A DNA stretch of 64,000 nt from CBDCWA01 sp965223255 (GTDB lineage: Bacteria > Pseudomonadota > Alphaproteobacteria > Rhizobiales > Hyphomicrobiaceae), in assembly GCA_965223255.1 (NCBI GenBank), contig CBDCWA010000004.1, forward strand, positions 2,728,001 to 2,792,000. The letters are read 5' to 3'. The position numbers and the translations under genes are program-made. How positions within the stretch are numbered: position 1 is the stretch's first letter; every line of letters begins with the position of its first letter. The notes beneath the pieces are model-generated. The model made no database searches and was not told where the DNA came from. It saw nothing but the letters and a program-made list of their open reading frames with translations. Positions 25,804 to 34,780 of this stretch are shown here, one piece after another.

Positions 25804-27460
25804 CTGGGTGTTACGAAACGCGAATACTGATACGGTTCCCTCGTGGCTTTGCGGGGGCACGTCATGAAGCGGTTTATCGAAGGCCAGGCGCGGGATCAGG
25901 CGACGCTGTTGCCGGAGTGCCTGGAAGACTGGGCAGACGAAGAGAACCCTGTTCGTGTGATCGAGGTTTTCGTCGAGGGACTTGATCTTGGCAAGCTTGG
26001 CTTTACCGGCATCGATCCTAAGGCCACAGGGCGACCCGCTTATCACCCTGCGGTTCTCCTCAAGCTCTACATCTACGGTTATCTCAATGCGGTTCAATCG
26101 AGCCGTCGGTTGGAGCGCGAAGCGCGCTTGAATGTCGAGGTCATGTGGCTACTTGGCCGCCTTATTCCCGACCATAAGACGATTGCCGAGTTCCGCCGGA
26201 TCAATGGCTCGGCGATCCGCAAGGTCTGTGCGCAATTTGTGGAGCTGTGTCGGCGGCTGGGTCTGCTCGCACACGCAAGCGTTGCCATCGATGGATCAAA
26301 GTTCAAGGCGGTCAACAACCGTGATCGCAACTTCACTGATGCCAAAATGAAGCGGCGCATGACGCAGATTGTTCAGAGTGTCGAGCGCTACATTCATCAT
26401 CTCGACAGTGCCGATCGCCAGGAGCAGACGAAGGCCATCGTCATGCGTACCAAGCGCCTGAAAGAGAAGATCACGAAGCTCAAAGATGAAATGGATCGTT
26501 TGGAAGGCGTAAATGAGCGCCGCTGTGCCGAGCCAGACAAGCAGATCTCGATGACGGACCCGGATGCCCGGTCGATGGCAACCAGCGGTCGAGGCTCAGG
26601 TGTTGTCGGCTATAACGTCCAAGCCGCCGTCGATACCAAACATCATCTCATCGTCGCGCATGACATCGTGCAGACAGGCAACGACCGGGATCAACTGGCG
26701 CGCATGTCAAAGCTTGCCAAATCGACGCTTGGCGTTGACCATCTGGAGGTCGTTGCAGACCGTGGCTATTACAACAGCGAAGAGATCCTTGCCTGCGAGC
26801 AGGGCGATATTGCCGTCACGCTGCCCAAGCCGCAAACGTCGGCCAATAAGAAGCGGGGCCGCTTCGTCAAGGCGGACTTCCGCTACGTTGTAGACGAAGA
26901 CGTTTACATCTGCCCGGCGGGTGCTGCCCTGCCGTTCGTTTCGCATAAGCGTCAAACCGGTGGGCTCAACTTGCGGCGCTATTCGACAAAAGCATGTTGG
27001 GTCTGCAAACTTAAGGATTGCTGCACGAGTGCCAAACAACGCGTTGTCGACCGATGGGAGCACGAACATGTGCTTGAAGAGGTCCAGCGCCGCCTGGATG
27101 AAAACCCTGAGGCGATGCGCACGCGGCGCGAGACGGTCGAGCATCCGTTCGGGACGATTAAGGCCCGCATGGGCGCAACCCACTTCCTGATGAAACGGTT
27201 GCACAACGTGAAGACCGAGATGTCACTTGCGGTCCTGGCCTATAATCTCACCCGGGTCATCAACATCATCGGCATTAAGCCCCTGATCGCCGCGATTAGG
27301 GAGTTGTTATGCCTGATCTTGCCCAATCGCGTTCAAAAGAGCGTCTGGAACGCTCTTGCGCATCCTTGGGGGCTGATCCGCGCCGAAATCTGAAAATCTC
27401 GGCTTCTTATCAGTGCCGTTGCTCCGGTCGGGAACTGAGATAATCTTTTGACACACCCAA
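25804..27460 (+). mobile_element. IS1182-family insertion sequence, apparently complete (1657 bp)
   Basis: Left end CTGGGTGTTACGAAA (25804-25818) and right end, read inwards, TTGGGTGTGTCAAAA (27446-27460) form imperfect terminal inverted repeats. GACC flanks both sides (25800-25803 and 27461-27464) as a 4-bp target duplication. A single intact transposase gene fills the element. The size and one-gene layout fit IS1182. Confidence 0.88.
25864..27393 (+). CDS. IS1182-family DDE transposase
   Basis: 509 residues (516 if the GTG at 25843 is used). Cuts and rejoins the element ends. N-terminal DUF772-like region (GRPAYHPAVLLKLYIYGYLN, RRLEREARLNVEVMWLLGRL, PDHKTIAEFRR), then the catalytic acid candidates: Asp in VAIDGSKFKAV, Asp in EVVADRGYYN and Glu in RRETVEHPFGTIKARMG. 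A four-cysteine cluster, CWVCKLKDCC, lies before the last acid. The frame is uninterrupted, so it may still be active. Confidence 0.93.
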   Translation: MKRFIEGQARDQATLLPECLEDWADEENPVRVIEVFVEGLDLGKLGFTGIDPKATGRPAYHPAVLLKLYIYGYLNAVQSSRRLEREARLNVEVMWLLGRLIPDHKTIAEFRRINGSAIRKVCAQFVELCRRLGLLAHASVAIDGSKFKAVNNRDRNFTDAKMKRRMTQIVQSVERYIHHLDSADRQEQTKAIVMRTKRLKEKITKLKDEMDRLEGVNERRCAEPDKQISMTDPDARSMATSGRGSGVVGYNVQAAVDTKHHLIVAHDIVQTGNDRDQLARMSKLAKSTLGVDHLEVVADRGYYNSEEILACEQGDIAVTLPKPQTSANKKRGRFVKADFRYVVDEDVYICPAGAALPFVSHKRQTGGLNLRRYSTKACWVCKLKDCCTSAKQRVVDRWEHEHVLEEVQRRLDENPEAMRTRRETVEHPFGTIKARMGATHFLMKRLHNVKTEMSLAVLAYNLTRVINIIGIKPLIAAIRELLCLILPNRVQKSVWNALAHPWGLIRAEI

Positions 27461-27525
27461 GACCCATAACCGACATAATCACACCTCGGCAGACCAGCCC
27501 TAGAACATTTCGCCACTAGCATCAC

Positions 27526-28293
27526 TCAATCAGCCTTTAGCATTTGGCTCGCAATATACCACTCCAATACTGTTATTGGATTTTCAATTTTCCTACATGC
27601 ACTCAGATGCTTTTCTGCCAATTCTGTTTCGCCGTGGCGCCGACAACTGATTCCGATATAAAAAAGCATCTTACATAAAGTTGTGCGTTCATCTAACGTT
27701 AGACTTTCCTTTGTCATAAATTCATCTATCGAGTCGCACTGCAACTCTGTTTGCACCAACTGATCTGCGTCGATATCGCCCAAGACGAACTTGGCTATGG
27801 ATCCAGGCCAATAATCAATTGCGGGTCGCTTGGCTCTTTTTTTAAGATAGGTCAGCGCTGTTGCTACGAGCTTTGCGTCGTGAAGCTCCGTGGCGCTTAG
27901 CCAAAGGAAGAGCCCTTGTTCGACACCGCCGGCCGCATCGGCATACATTATTGAATTGTCATTGATGCCATCTACTGCTGCTTTGAACATGAATAGCGCA
28001 ACTTCGTGATGACCCATCAGCCAATGGCAAACACCAATTTGAATAAGATTCTTTCCATGAGCCCATTCTCGAGGAGCTGAAGTCGCTGTCAGTTCAGTTG
28101 CAAGCGCAAAGTCGGTCATTGCACGTTCAATCAGCCCCGAACAAAGCGATGCATAGGCTCTGGTGTTAAAAACATCTGCAGTTGCCTCACCATCTCTAAT
28201 TAGCTCATTACATACACTAAGTGCCTCGTTGTATCGGTGAGAATACAACAGCTGATAAGCTTCATCAGAGCGGATTGACGGTACCTGGACCAC
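27526..28293 (-). CDS. TPR-like helical repeat protein
   Basis: 255 residues of paired helices with TPR-like spacing: AYQLLYSHRYNEALSVCNEL, VFNTRAYASLCSGLIERAMT, IQIGVCHWLMGHHEVALFMF, CKMLFYIGISCRRHGETELA. No signal peptide or catalytic site is visible, so it is probably a cytoplasmic scaffold or chaperone-like protein. The GTG start at 28293 has AAGGAAGG about 12 bases upstream. It lies 93 bp downstream of the CPBP membrane-protein gene on the same strand, so the two may be co-transcribed. Confidence 0.7.
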   Translation of the reverse strand: MVQVPSIRSDEAYQLLYSHRYNEALSVCNELIRDGEATADVFNTRAYASLCSGLIERAMTDFALATELTATSAPREWAHGKNLIQIGVCHWLMGHHEVALFMFKAAVDGINDNSIMYADAAGGVEQGLFLWLSATELHDAKLVATALTYLKKRAKRPAIDYWPGSIAKFVLGDIDADQLVQTELQCDSIDEFMTKESLTLDERTTLCKMLFYIGISCRRHGETELAEKHLSACRKIENPITVLEWYIASQMLKAD

Positions 28294-28386
28294 GTAGGTA
28301 TAGACCTTCCTTTGTATGGTAAAAAGGGCGCGCCTAAGCCATCTTCGTGATTTAAAATTGTAAATGCTTTGAAGGTGGACAAACGT

Positions 28387-29331
28387 TTAGTGTGTCGGAT
28401 TTCTGTTCGCCTTCGGTAGGCAAAGTGGCGATCTCCGCCAGATCAGCATTACCCAAAGCAGGGTAAGGCCAATGGCTACGGTTAAACACGATTCCAATTC
28501 AGTCAGATGGCTTTTGCCGGCTGCCAATATCGGATCTTTGTACTCAATTAACGCCAGGGGATTATCGTAGCCCGGACTCTGCGCGATTAAAATCAAACCC
28601 CACACATTGTTCATCCAGTGCATACCGGTTACAGCCGCCAAACTGGCGGTACGCAGATAAATGCTAATAGCGACAATATCGGCTGCAAACAATACTATCA
28701 GCATGAACCATAGGTCAGCCTTGACGTCTGGATTCAATGCATGAAGAGAGGTAAATGTAGCAGCAGCTAAAACAATTACGATGCTACGTATGGGCAAGAC
28801 GGCACCCCATGATCGCAGCAAGTAGCCCTTGAAAAAGAGATCCTCTGCAAAAGCTGTTAGTAGAATTATCGCTGCGGCTAGCAGAAGCCATGGCGCATGA
28901 TCAATTCCGTGGCCCCTATCGATAAAATTTTCCGGATAGCGAATTACCGTGATGACAAGGATGATCGCATAAATGAGGATTACCGCTGCCGCCGCCTTAA
29001 CAAAGTTTGGCAAGGAGAAGCGTCCGTCTGGCCCTATGGCAGCTCTCAATTTCTGACCATGTATTAACTTGATGACAATTGTGGCGGGCACAATAAGCAC
29101 AACTGCAATGAATGAGTAATAGAGGAAGGACTCCGGTCGATCGCTCGACAAAATAGTATTGGTATCTAGGGGCCGGCCAATAGTGGTTTCAAGCCACTCG
29201 TCGAAGAATGCCAATGCCAAGGTTAGTACAAAGAAGACCGCAATTGCAGTTACATGCCCAAGCAACAGCCAAGGCCAACGCCAGCGGCCAACCCGCCCAG
29301 CAAGCAACTCTGGACTTGCTTTGCTCAACAT
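28387..29331 (-). CDS. CPBP-family (Abi/CAAX protease-like) membrane protein with altered motif 1
   Basis: 314 residues with about eight transmembrane helices. The CPBP region is AFAEDLFFKGYLLRSWGAVL, then FTSLHALNPD and GMHWMNNVWG, carrying the later histidine/asparagine residues of intramembrane metalloproteases. Motif 1, usually EExxxR, reads EDLFFK, so the second acid is Asp and the Arg is Lys. Proteolytic activity is therefore uncertain. Such proteins process prenylated or bacteriocin substrates or give self-protection. The TPR protein follows 93 bp downstream. No peptide or toxin gene was seen nearby. Confidence 0.82.
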   Translation of the reverse strand: MLSKASPELLAGRVGRWRWPWLLLGHVTAIAVFFVLTLALAFFDEWLETTIGRPLDTNTILSSDRPESFLYYSFIAVVLIVPATIVIKLIHGQKLRAAIGPDGRFSLPNFVKAAAAVILIYAIILVITVIRYPENFIDRGHGIDHAPWLLLAAAIILLTAFAEDLFFKGYLLRSWGAVLPIRSIVIVLAAATFTSLHALNPDVKADLWFMLIVLFAADIVAISIYLRTASLAAVTGMHWMNNVWGLILIAQSPGYDNPLALIEYKDPILAAGKSHLTELESCLTVAIGLTLLWVMLIWRRSPLCLPKANRNPTH

Positions 29332-29877
29332 TTACTCCCTCTCGCTCTGGAAGCCAAGATTAGTCCAACTGTTCTTACTAGCAGATAATTACAGTTTGCT
29401 GACAATTGTTATACTCTGAGCGTTCATGAGCATCGATTGAGCCAAGCGGGTAAAGAGTCTGATCCCGGCCCATTGCGACTTCACAATTCGCCATCGCATC
29501 ACCGCCCATGCCGATAGCGGACATGATCCAGTTGGGCAATCGTTCCGCAAAACGTTACATCCGCAACAGAAGCCAGGGTCCGGTCTGCTCTGCAAGAGGA
29601 CATAGGACTAGAGACGCCTCGGACTAGAGACGCCACAGACCCTGACCGACTTTTTGCTGCAGCCCGGCGTGACGACCGTATCGGCGGCTTGCGCCAGCGT
29701 TCGCGCTAAGGCGCTTGCCCAGTTGCACTATCTCGCGCGACTTTACGGGTGCACCGTGGAATGTGGACTGGTCTTGGCGCCGGAGGAACTGCGTATTTTG
29801 TGAGGCAGCCAATCCACTTTGAGGCGGCCCTAGCAGATCCTAACAAAGCCGGCCGGCCTACAGTCTTCTGTTCTTGA
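29332..29877. other. Intergenic stretch containing repeat copy 7
   Basis: Repeat copy 7 occupies 29466-29644. Short open frames at 29624-29888 are unconvincing. Confidence 0.45.
29466..29644 (+). repeat. Dispersed intergenic repeat, copy 7 (full length, with internal duplication)
   Basis: GGCCCATTGCGACTTCACAA, CCCATGCCGATAGCGGACAT, GTTCCGCAAAACGTTACATC, CAGAAGCCAGGGTCCG and CTCTGCAAGAGGACATAGGA. Near the right end GGACTAGAGACGCC is duplicated (about 29606-29633). Confidence 0.88.
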
Positions 29878-32313
29878 TTACCGGGCACTGCTTATAGCGC
29901 GCCAGATCCGTTCCGAGGAAAGCGGCATCTCCAAATGCACGACGCCATATTCGGCCAGTGCGTCGACCGCTGCGTTTGTGACAACCGCCAATGCCGGCGT
30001 CGTACCGCCCTCTCCCCCGGCTCGCACACCCAGGGGATTGCTCGGCGACCTGACTTCACTCAATTCACAAATAAACATCGGCAGGTCTGGTGCGCGGGGC
30101 ATTGCATAATCCATGAAGGACGCGGTTGTAAGCTCACCCGTGCCCCGGTCGTAGATGATCTCTTCCCACAACGCCTGGCCAACGCCCTGGACGATACCTC
30201 CATGCGTTTGCCCATGCAGGATTAGGGGATTGATGGCTTGACCAACATCATCGACAGCCGTGTAGCCTGCCAGTTCAATCGAACCCGTCTCAGGATCGAT
30301 TTCCACTTCGGCGACGTGTGCCCCGTACGGAAAGCCCGCTTCCTTGAAATGATGTTCTTCCTCACCCACCAGCGGTCCGCCGAGGCCATCGGGCAAACTC
30401 GATTGGCCGCCGGCATAGCGGGCAACATCGAAGATGTCGGCGCGCGCGTTACTCGCCGGCGCGGTAAACAATCCGTCGCGGTATTCGATAGACGCTGCTG
30501 CAACACCCATCATATGGCTGGCAATCGCCTTGCCCTTGTCAATAATCTTGTCCGCCGCGCAGCCCATAACATAGCCGGCCATACGCATCGAGCGGCCCGA
30601 GTGCGAACCGCCGCCAGCTTTGACCCGCTCCGTATCACCCTGAATAAGAACAACCTTTTCAATCGGCACTCCGAGCCACTCACCAACACATTGGGCAAAA
30701 CTCGTTTCATGCCCTTGTCCGCTCGACAATGTCCCGACGGTCACTTCGACGGTCTCATTGTCCGGTGCAACCAATATTTCTGCGCGCTCGACCGGGCTAC
30801 CCATGGTCAACTCGATATAATTCGCAATACCGATGCCACGCAATTTGCCGCGCGCACGCGCTGCCGCCCTGCGCGCATCAAAGCCCTGCCAGTCTGCAAG
30901 CAGCAAGGCACGGTCCATGACGTTCTCGTATTCCCCGTTGTCGTAAGTAACGCCGATGCAGTTCGTATATGGCAGTTCACTGGGCGCTATGAGATTGCGC
31001 CGGCGCAGGTCCACGCGATCGAACCCGAACTGCCGCGCCGCAATATCGATAAGCCGTTCGATGATAAATATCGCCTCTGGTCTGCCGGCACTGCGGTACG
31101 GCGTTGTCGGAACTGTGTTGGTGTGAACGGCGACAGCTTGGCAATGTCCGGCCGGTATCCTGTACACGCCATTGACGATGCCGATCCCCTTGCGCAGTGG
31201 CACCGTCGTCATGGCGTAGGCGCCGAGGTTCGACATGTTGCGGCATCTAACGGCGAGGAAATTTCCATCCGCATCGAGTGCCAATTCAGCATCTGAAGCA
31301 AGATCGCGACCTTGATAGTCGGAGAGAAAGGCGTCCGATCGCTCGGCGGTCCATTTGATCGGGCGGCCCAGCTTCTTTGCGGCCCAAACGACCAGTGCAA
31401 ATTCCGGATAAAAAGAATTCTTAGTCCCGAAGTTGCCGCCAATGTCCTTGGCCACGACACGGACCAAATCTGGCTCGACGCCCAGGATCTCGGCGAGTTC
31501 CCGCTGTGGCCGCACGACACCGCCACCGCCGGCAAAAAGTGTATAGCGACCTGTTTCCTTATCATAAGTACCGACCGCCGCCCGCGCCTCCATTGGCACC
31601 CCGGTAACGCGCTGAATATCCGTAGTCAGTTTCGCCACGTGCCGGGCCCGTGCGAATGCACTTTCGGTTTCGTCGCGATTGCCCAGTTCGCCCTCGAGGC
31701 AGACGTTTGAATTCTCATCCGGCCAGATGAGGGGGGCATCGGGCTTCTCCGCATCCCGCGATTTGACAACCGCCTGCAGCGGCTTGTAGGCGATCGCGAC
31801 GAGGTCGCCCGCCTCCTTTGCGGCTGCAAGCGTTTCTGCAACCACCATAGCCACGAGCTGACCTGAAAAGCGGACGCGATCGGTTGGCAACATTTCGTAT
31901 GCCGAGTGATAAACGTCGCGGTCATTGTGGTTGACGAGCATCGGCTCCGGACCGGTATTTTTGGCCGCAGCCGCTCTGTTAGCGATCATCGTATAATCGC
32001 GCGGCATTGGTTTCAGCCCATCTTTTGCGGCATCGTGCCCAGTGTAGATGGCAAGTACTCCGGGCACAGAGCGGGCCGTCGTAGCGTCGATCGAGTCAAT
32101 GACGGCGTGCGCGTGCGAGGCGCGTACCATGACTGCGTAAGCCTGTCCGTCGATCGACACGTCATCGCTAAATTGACCGTTTCCGGTCAGAAGGCGCCGA
32201 TCCTCCCGTCGGGGTATCGGTTTGCCGATCACTTTGTGGTCGATCGTGGTCAAAGGCGGTCTTCCATCTACTGTTGCGAATTGGGCTTGAAATTCTGCGG
32301 TTGTGTCTCCCAT
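29878..32313 (-). CDS. Xanthine dehydrogenase/CoxL-family molybdopterin-binding large subunit
   Basis: 811 residues, the molybdenum-cofactor subunit of a three-part hydroxylase that inserts water-derived oxygen into aromatic or aldehyde substrates. N-terminal a/b-hammerhead domain (KPIPRREDRRLLTGNGQFSD), then the cofactor domain with DIGGNFGTKN, PYRSAGRPEAIFIIE and a C-terminal RAGGEGGTTPALAVV carrying the presumed active-site Glu. The open frame begins at 32655, but family homology starts at ATG 32313. The 2Fe-2S and FAD subunit genes are absent on both sides, so partners must be encoded elsewhere. Divergent from the MetE-like gene. Confidence 0.9.
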   Translation of the reverse strand: MGDTTAEFQAQFATVDGRPPLTTIDHKVIGKPIPRREDRRLLTGNGQFSDDVSIDGQAYAVMVRASHAHAVIDSIDATTARSVPGVLAIYTGHDAAKDGLKPMPRDYTMIANRAAAAKNTGPEPMLVNHNDRDVYHSAYEMLPTDRVRFSGQLVAMVVAETLAAAKEAGDLVAIAYKPLQAVVKSRDAEKPDAPLIWPDENSNVCLEGELGNRDETESAFARARHVAKLTTDIQRVTGVPMEARAAVGTYDKETGRYTLFAGGGGVVRPQRELAEILGVEPDLVRVVAKDIGGNFGTKNSFYPEFALVVWAAKKLGRPIKWTAERSDAFLSDYQGRDLASDAELALDADGNFLAVRCRNMSNLGAYAMTTVPLRKGIGIVNGVYRIPAGHCQAVAVHTNTVPTTPYRSAGRPEAIFIIERLIDIAARQFGFDRVDLRRRNLIAPSELPYTNCIGVTYDNGEYENVMDRALLLADWQGFDARRAAARARGKLRGIGIANYIELTMGSPVERAEILVAPDNETVEVTVGTLSSGQGHETSFAQCVGEWLGVPIEKVVLIQGDTERVKAGGGSHSGRSMRMAGYVMGCAADKIIDKGKAIASHMMGVAAASIEYRDGLFTAPASNARADIFDVARYAGGQSSLPDGLGGPLVGEEEHHFKEAGFPYGAHVAEVEIDPETGSIELAGYTAVDDVGQAINPLILHGQTHGGIVQGVGQALWEEIIYDRGTGELTTASFMDYAMPRAPDLPMFICELSEVRSPSNPLGVRAGGEGGTTPALAVVTNAAVDALAEYGVVHLEMPLSSERIWRAISSAR

Positions 32314-32380
32314 TATGCTACAGAGTCCATCCCATACGCTGTAAGCCTCAAGCCTTCCAGTGACACTAACGGAGGAATGC

Positions 32381-33511
32381 GTGAACCAGCAACCCGGACT
32401 GCCTATTCGCGCCGAACACGTCGGCAGTCTCATTCGCCCGGAAGAAATCGTTAAGGCCCGCAAAGCTGCACAAGACACCGGCGATATCGAAACACGCCAG
32501 CAACTCGCAACCCTCCAGCAAGGCGCGATCCGCGAGATCGTATCCATGCAGCAGGATCTCGGGTTTCGCGTCGTCACCGACGGAGAATACAATAGAACAA
32601 GTTGGCAGCGGGACTTCCTATTGAAAATCGACAATGTGGCAGAGGCACCATCCAAACTGCCGGTGAGATTTCATTCCGATGAGGGCGTGCGCGATCACAA
32701 GCCACCGACGATGCAGGTCCTGGGCAAACTTGCGCGGCCTTCGGATGGCATGTTCGTCTCCGATTACGTGGCTCTGCACACCATTGCGAACACGATCGGC
32801 AAAGTAACCATGCCATCGCCGTCGGTGCTCCATTTTCGCGGCGGGCGCGAAATGATAGATCGCAACGCCTACCCGGCAATTGATCAGTTTTATGCGGATC
32901 TAGGCCGCATATACCAAGAGGAAATCGCCGACCTGGCCGCTGCCGGGTGCCGGTATGTTCAACTCGACGAAGTAAACTTAGCGTATCTGTGCGATCCGAA
33001 GCTCCGCCAACACGCCGCCCAAATCGGTGAGGATCCCGATGCGCTCTTGGAAACCTATGCCGCACTGATCAACCGCGCAATCGCGCTACGGCCCGACAAC
33101 ATGACGGCTGCAATGCACCTGTGCCGCGGCAACTTCGCGGGGCATTGGATCGCAGAGGGTGGCTATGAGCCGGTAGCTGAAGTCGTATTGAACACCATCA
33201 ACGTCGACCGTTATTTTTTGGAGTATGACAGTGAGCGCGCCGGTGGCTTCGAACCGCTTCGCTTTCTACCGTCCGGCAAAATCATCGTTCTAGGACTTGT
33301 GACCACCAAAAGCCCGGTGCTCGAATCGAAGGATGACCTGAAGCGCCGCATCGACGAAGCAGCGAAGGTGGTGCCCATCGACCAATTGGCGCTATCTCCT
33401 CAATGCGGTTTTGCCTCCGGCATCGGCGGCGAAACCATGACGATGGACGAGCAGAAACGCAAGCTCGCGCTTGTCGTCGAAACGGCCGTGGAAGTCTGGG
33501 GAAACGCGTGA
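32381..33511 (+). CDS. MetE C-terminal-like (cobalamin-independent methionine synthase family) protein
   Basis: 376 residues with only the C-terminal catalytic barrel of MetE. Opening IRAEHVGSLIRP, then VVTDGEYNRTSWQRDFL, YVQLDEVNLAYLCD, the zinc-site strand AAMHLCRGNFAG (His-x-Cys) and LALSPQCGFAS (Cys). It lacks the N-terminal half of true MetE, so it more likely acts in thiol or methyl transfer with another substrate, like the short homologues often found among catabolic genes. The GTG at 32381 has GGAGG 5 bases upstream and is preferred over GTG 32360. Confidence 0.87.
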   Translation: MNQQPGLPIRAEHVGSLIRPEEIVKARKAAQDTGDIETRQQLATLQQGAIREIVSMQQDLGFRVVTDGEYNRTSWQRDFLLKIDNVAEAPSKLPVRFHSDEGVRDHKPPTMQVLGKLARPSDGMFVSDYVALHTIANTIGKVTMPSPSVLHFRGGREMIDRNAYPAIDQFYADLGRIYQEEIADLAAAGCRYVQLDEVNLAYLCDPKLRQHAAQIGEDPDALLETYAALINRAIALRPDNMTAAMHLCRGNFAGHWIAEGGYEPVAEVVLNTINVDRYFLEYDSERAGGFEPLRFLPSGKIIVLGLVTTKSPVLESKDDLKRRIDEAAKVVPIDQLALSPQCGFASGIGGETMTMDEQKRKLALVVETAVEVWGNA

Positions 33512-33523
33512 TCCCTGCGTCGT

Positions 33524-34780
33524 TCAGGGGAATGCGGGAGCCGGGAGGATCTCGCCCATGCACGCACCAAAGCCAATACTGAAGCCATTGCCTACAGCAC
33601 AACCCCTAAGCGTCACCTGATCGCCATCCTCGAGGAAGCTTCGCGTAGCCCCGCCATCCAGCGTTATCGGCTCCTTGCCACCCCAGGAAAGCTCCAACAG
33701 CGAGCCAAAGCTATTCTTCTCAGATCCCGATATCGTGCCAGAGCCCAACAGATCGCCGGTGCGCATGGGACAGCCGCCGATCGCATGATGCACAAGCTGT
33801 TGCCCTGCCGAATAATAAAGGTTGCTGGCATTGGTTCGCGAAATCGTTGTCGGCATTGCACCAGCCGGTGCCAGCTCGACCGAAAGTTCGATGTCATAGA
33901 CCTTCGCCGCGCTATCGCCGAGATAGGCTAGCAGCTCCACTTCGCGCTGCGGTGGTGCAACTTCGAACGGGGCAAGCGCGGGGCCAGTTACCACCCAAGG
34001 CGAAATCGATGTTGCAAATACCTTCGATTGGAAGGGACCGAGCGGCATCGCTTCCCATGCCTGGATGTCGCGGGCCGACCAGTCGTTCAACAGCACGTAG
34101 CCAAAAATGCTTTCACTCGCTTCAGCAAGGCTCAGGGGCTTCCCCATCTCGCTCGGTTTACCGATGACCGCACCCATCTCCAGCTCAAAATCCAGCCGTC
34201 GGCAGGGCCCGAAAAGCGGGCTAGCCGCATTGGGCGGGCGCGTTTGACCAAGCGGTCGCCGGATGGCTGTACCGGACACAACAACCGAGGACGCCCGCCC
34301 ATTGTATCCGATCGGAACATGGAGCCAGTTGGCCGGTAGCGAATTTTCCGGCCCGCGAAACATTGTGCCAACGTTGAAGGCATGCTGACGGCAGGAGTAG
34401 AAGTCAGTGTATTCACATACCTCGATCGGCATCTGCATGTCGCCATCCGCGAGCGGCGAGAGAGCCGGAGCAAATTTATCGCGATCGTCAGCCGATGCTG
34501 CAAAAACGCTTTGCAACTTTTCTCTGACGCTTCGCCAGGCTGCCGGACCAAGGCCCATGAAAGCGTTCAGTGTGTCCGCGCCAAATACATTGCCTCGGGC
34601 CTCCGTTTTGAAGACACCAAGCTCGCTTAGCATCGCCAGATCGACAATCTGATCGCCGATCGCAGTCACACACTTAGGCGCCCCCCCGCCGATCCGCGCG
34701 ACCCCAAACGGTAGATTATTGAGAGGAAACGGACAGTCCGCCTTATTCGCACTCTCGATCCAGGCATCAAGTCTCATCAT
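33524..34780 (-). CDS. fahA: Fumarylacetoacetase
   Basis: 418 residues. Hydrolyses fumarylacetoacetate to fumarate and acetoacetate, the last step of homogentisate breakdown. N-terminal SH3-like domain (NNLPFGVARIGGGAPKCVTA), then TDFYSCRQHAFNVGTMFRG with the catalytic His, RRLDFELEMGAVIG with the metal Glu pair, LLNDWSARDIQAWE and the C-terminal GGCPMRTGDLLGSGTISG. The start ATG at 34780 overlaps the stop of the homogentisate dioxygenase gene as ATGA, showing translational coupling. It converges on the MetE-like gene. Confidence 0.95.
   Translation of the reverse strand: MMRLDAWIESANKADCPFPLNNLPFGVARIGGGAPKCVTAIGDQIVDLAMLSELGVFKTEARGNVFGADTLNAFMGLGPAAWRSVREKLQSVFAASADDRDKFAPALSPLADGDMQMPIEVCEYTDFYSCRQHAFNVGTMFRGPENSLPANWLHVPIGYNGRASSVVVSGTAIRRPLGQTRPPNAASPLFGPCRRLDFELEMGAVIGKPSEMGKPLSLAEASESIFGYVLLNDWSARDIQAWEAMPLGPFQSKVFATSISPWVVTGPALAPFEVAPPQREVELLAYLGDSAAKVYDIELSVELAPAGAMPTTISRTNASNLYYSAGQQLVHHAIGGCPMRTGDLLGSGTISGSEKNSFGSLLELSWGGKEPITLDGGATRSFLEDGDQVTLRGCAVGNGFSIGFGACMGEILPAPAFP

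Noticed and set aside
29624..29888. Short reverse open frames after repeat copy 7
   Set aside because: They partly run through the repeat itself and have no ribosome site or domain.
30238..31296. 352-codon forward open frame opposite the molybdenum hydroxylase
   Set aside because: It is the antisense shadow of a strongly conserved gene; composition rich in Arg/His/Cys as expected for a shadow frame.
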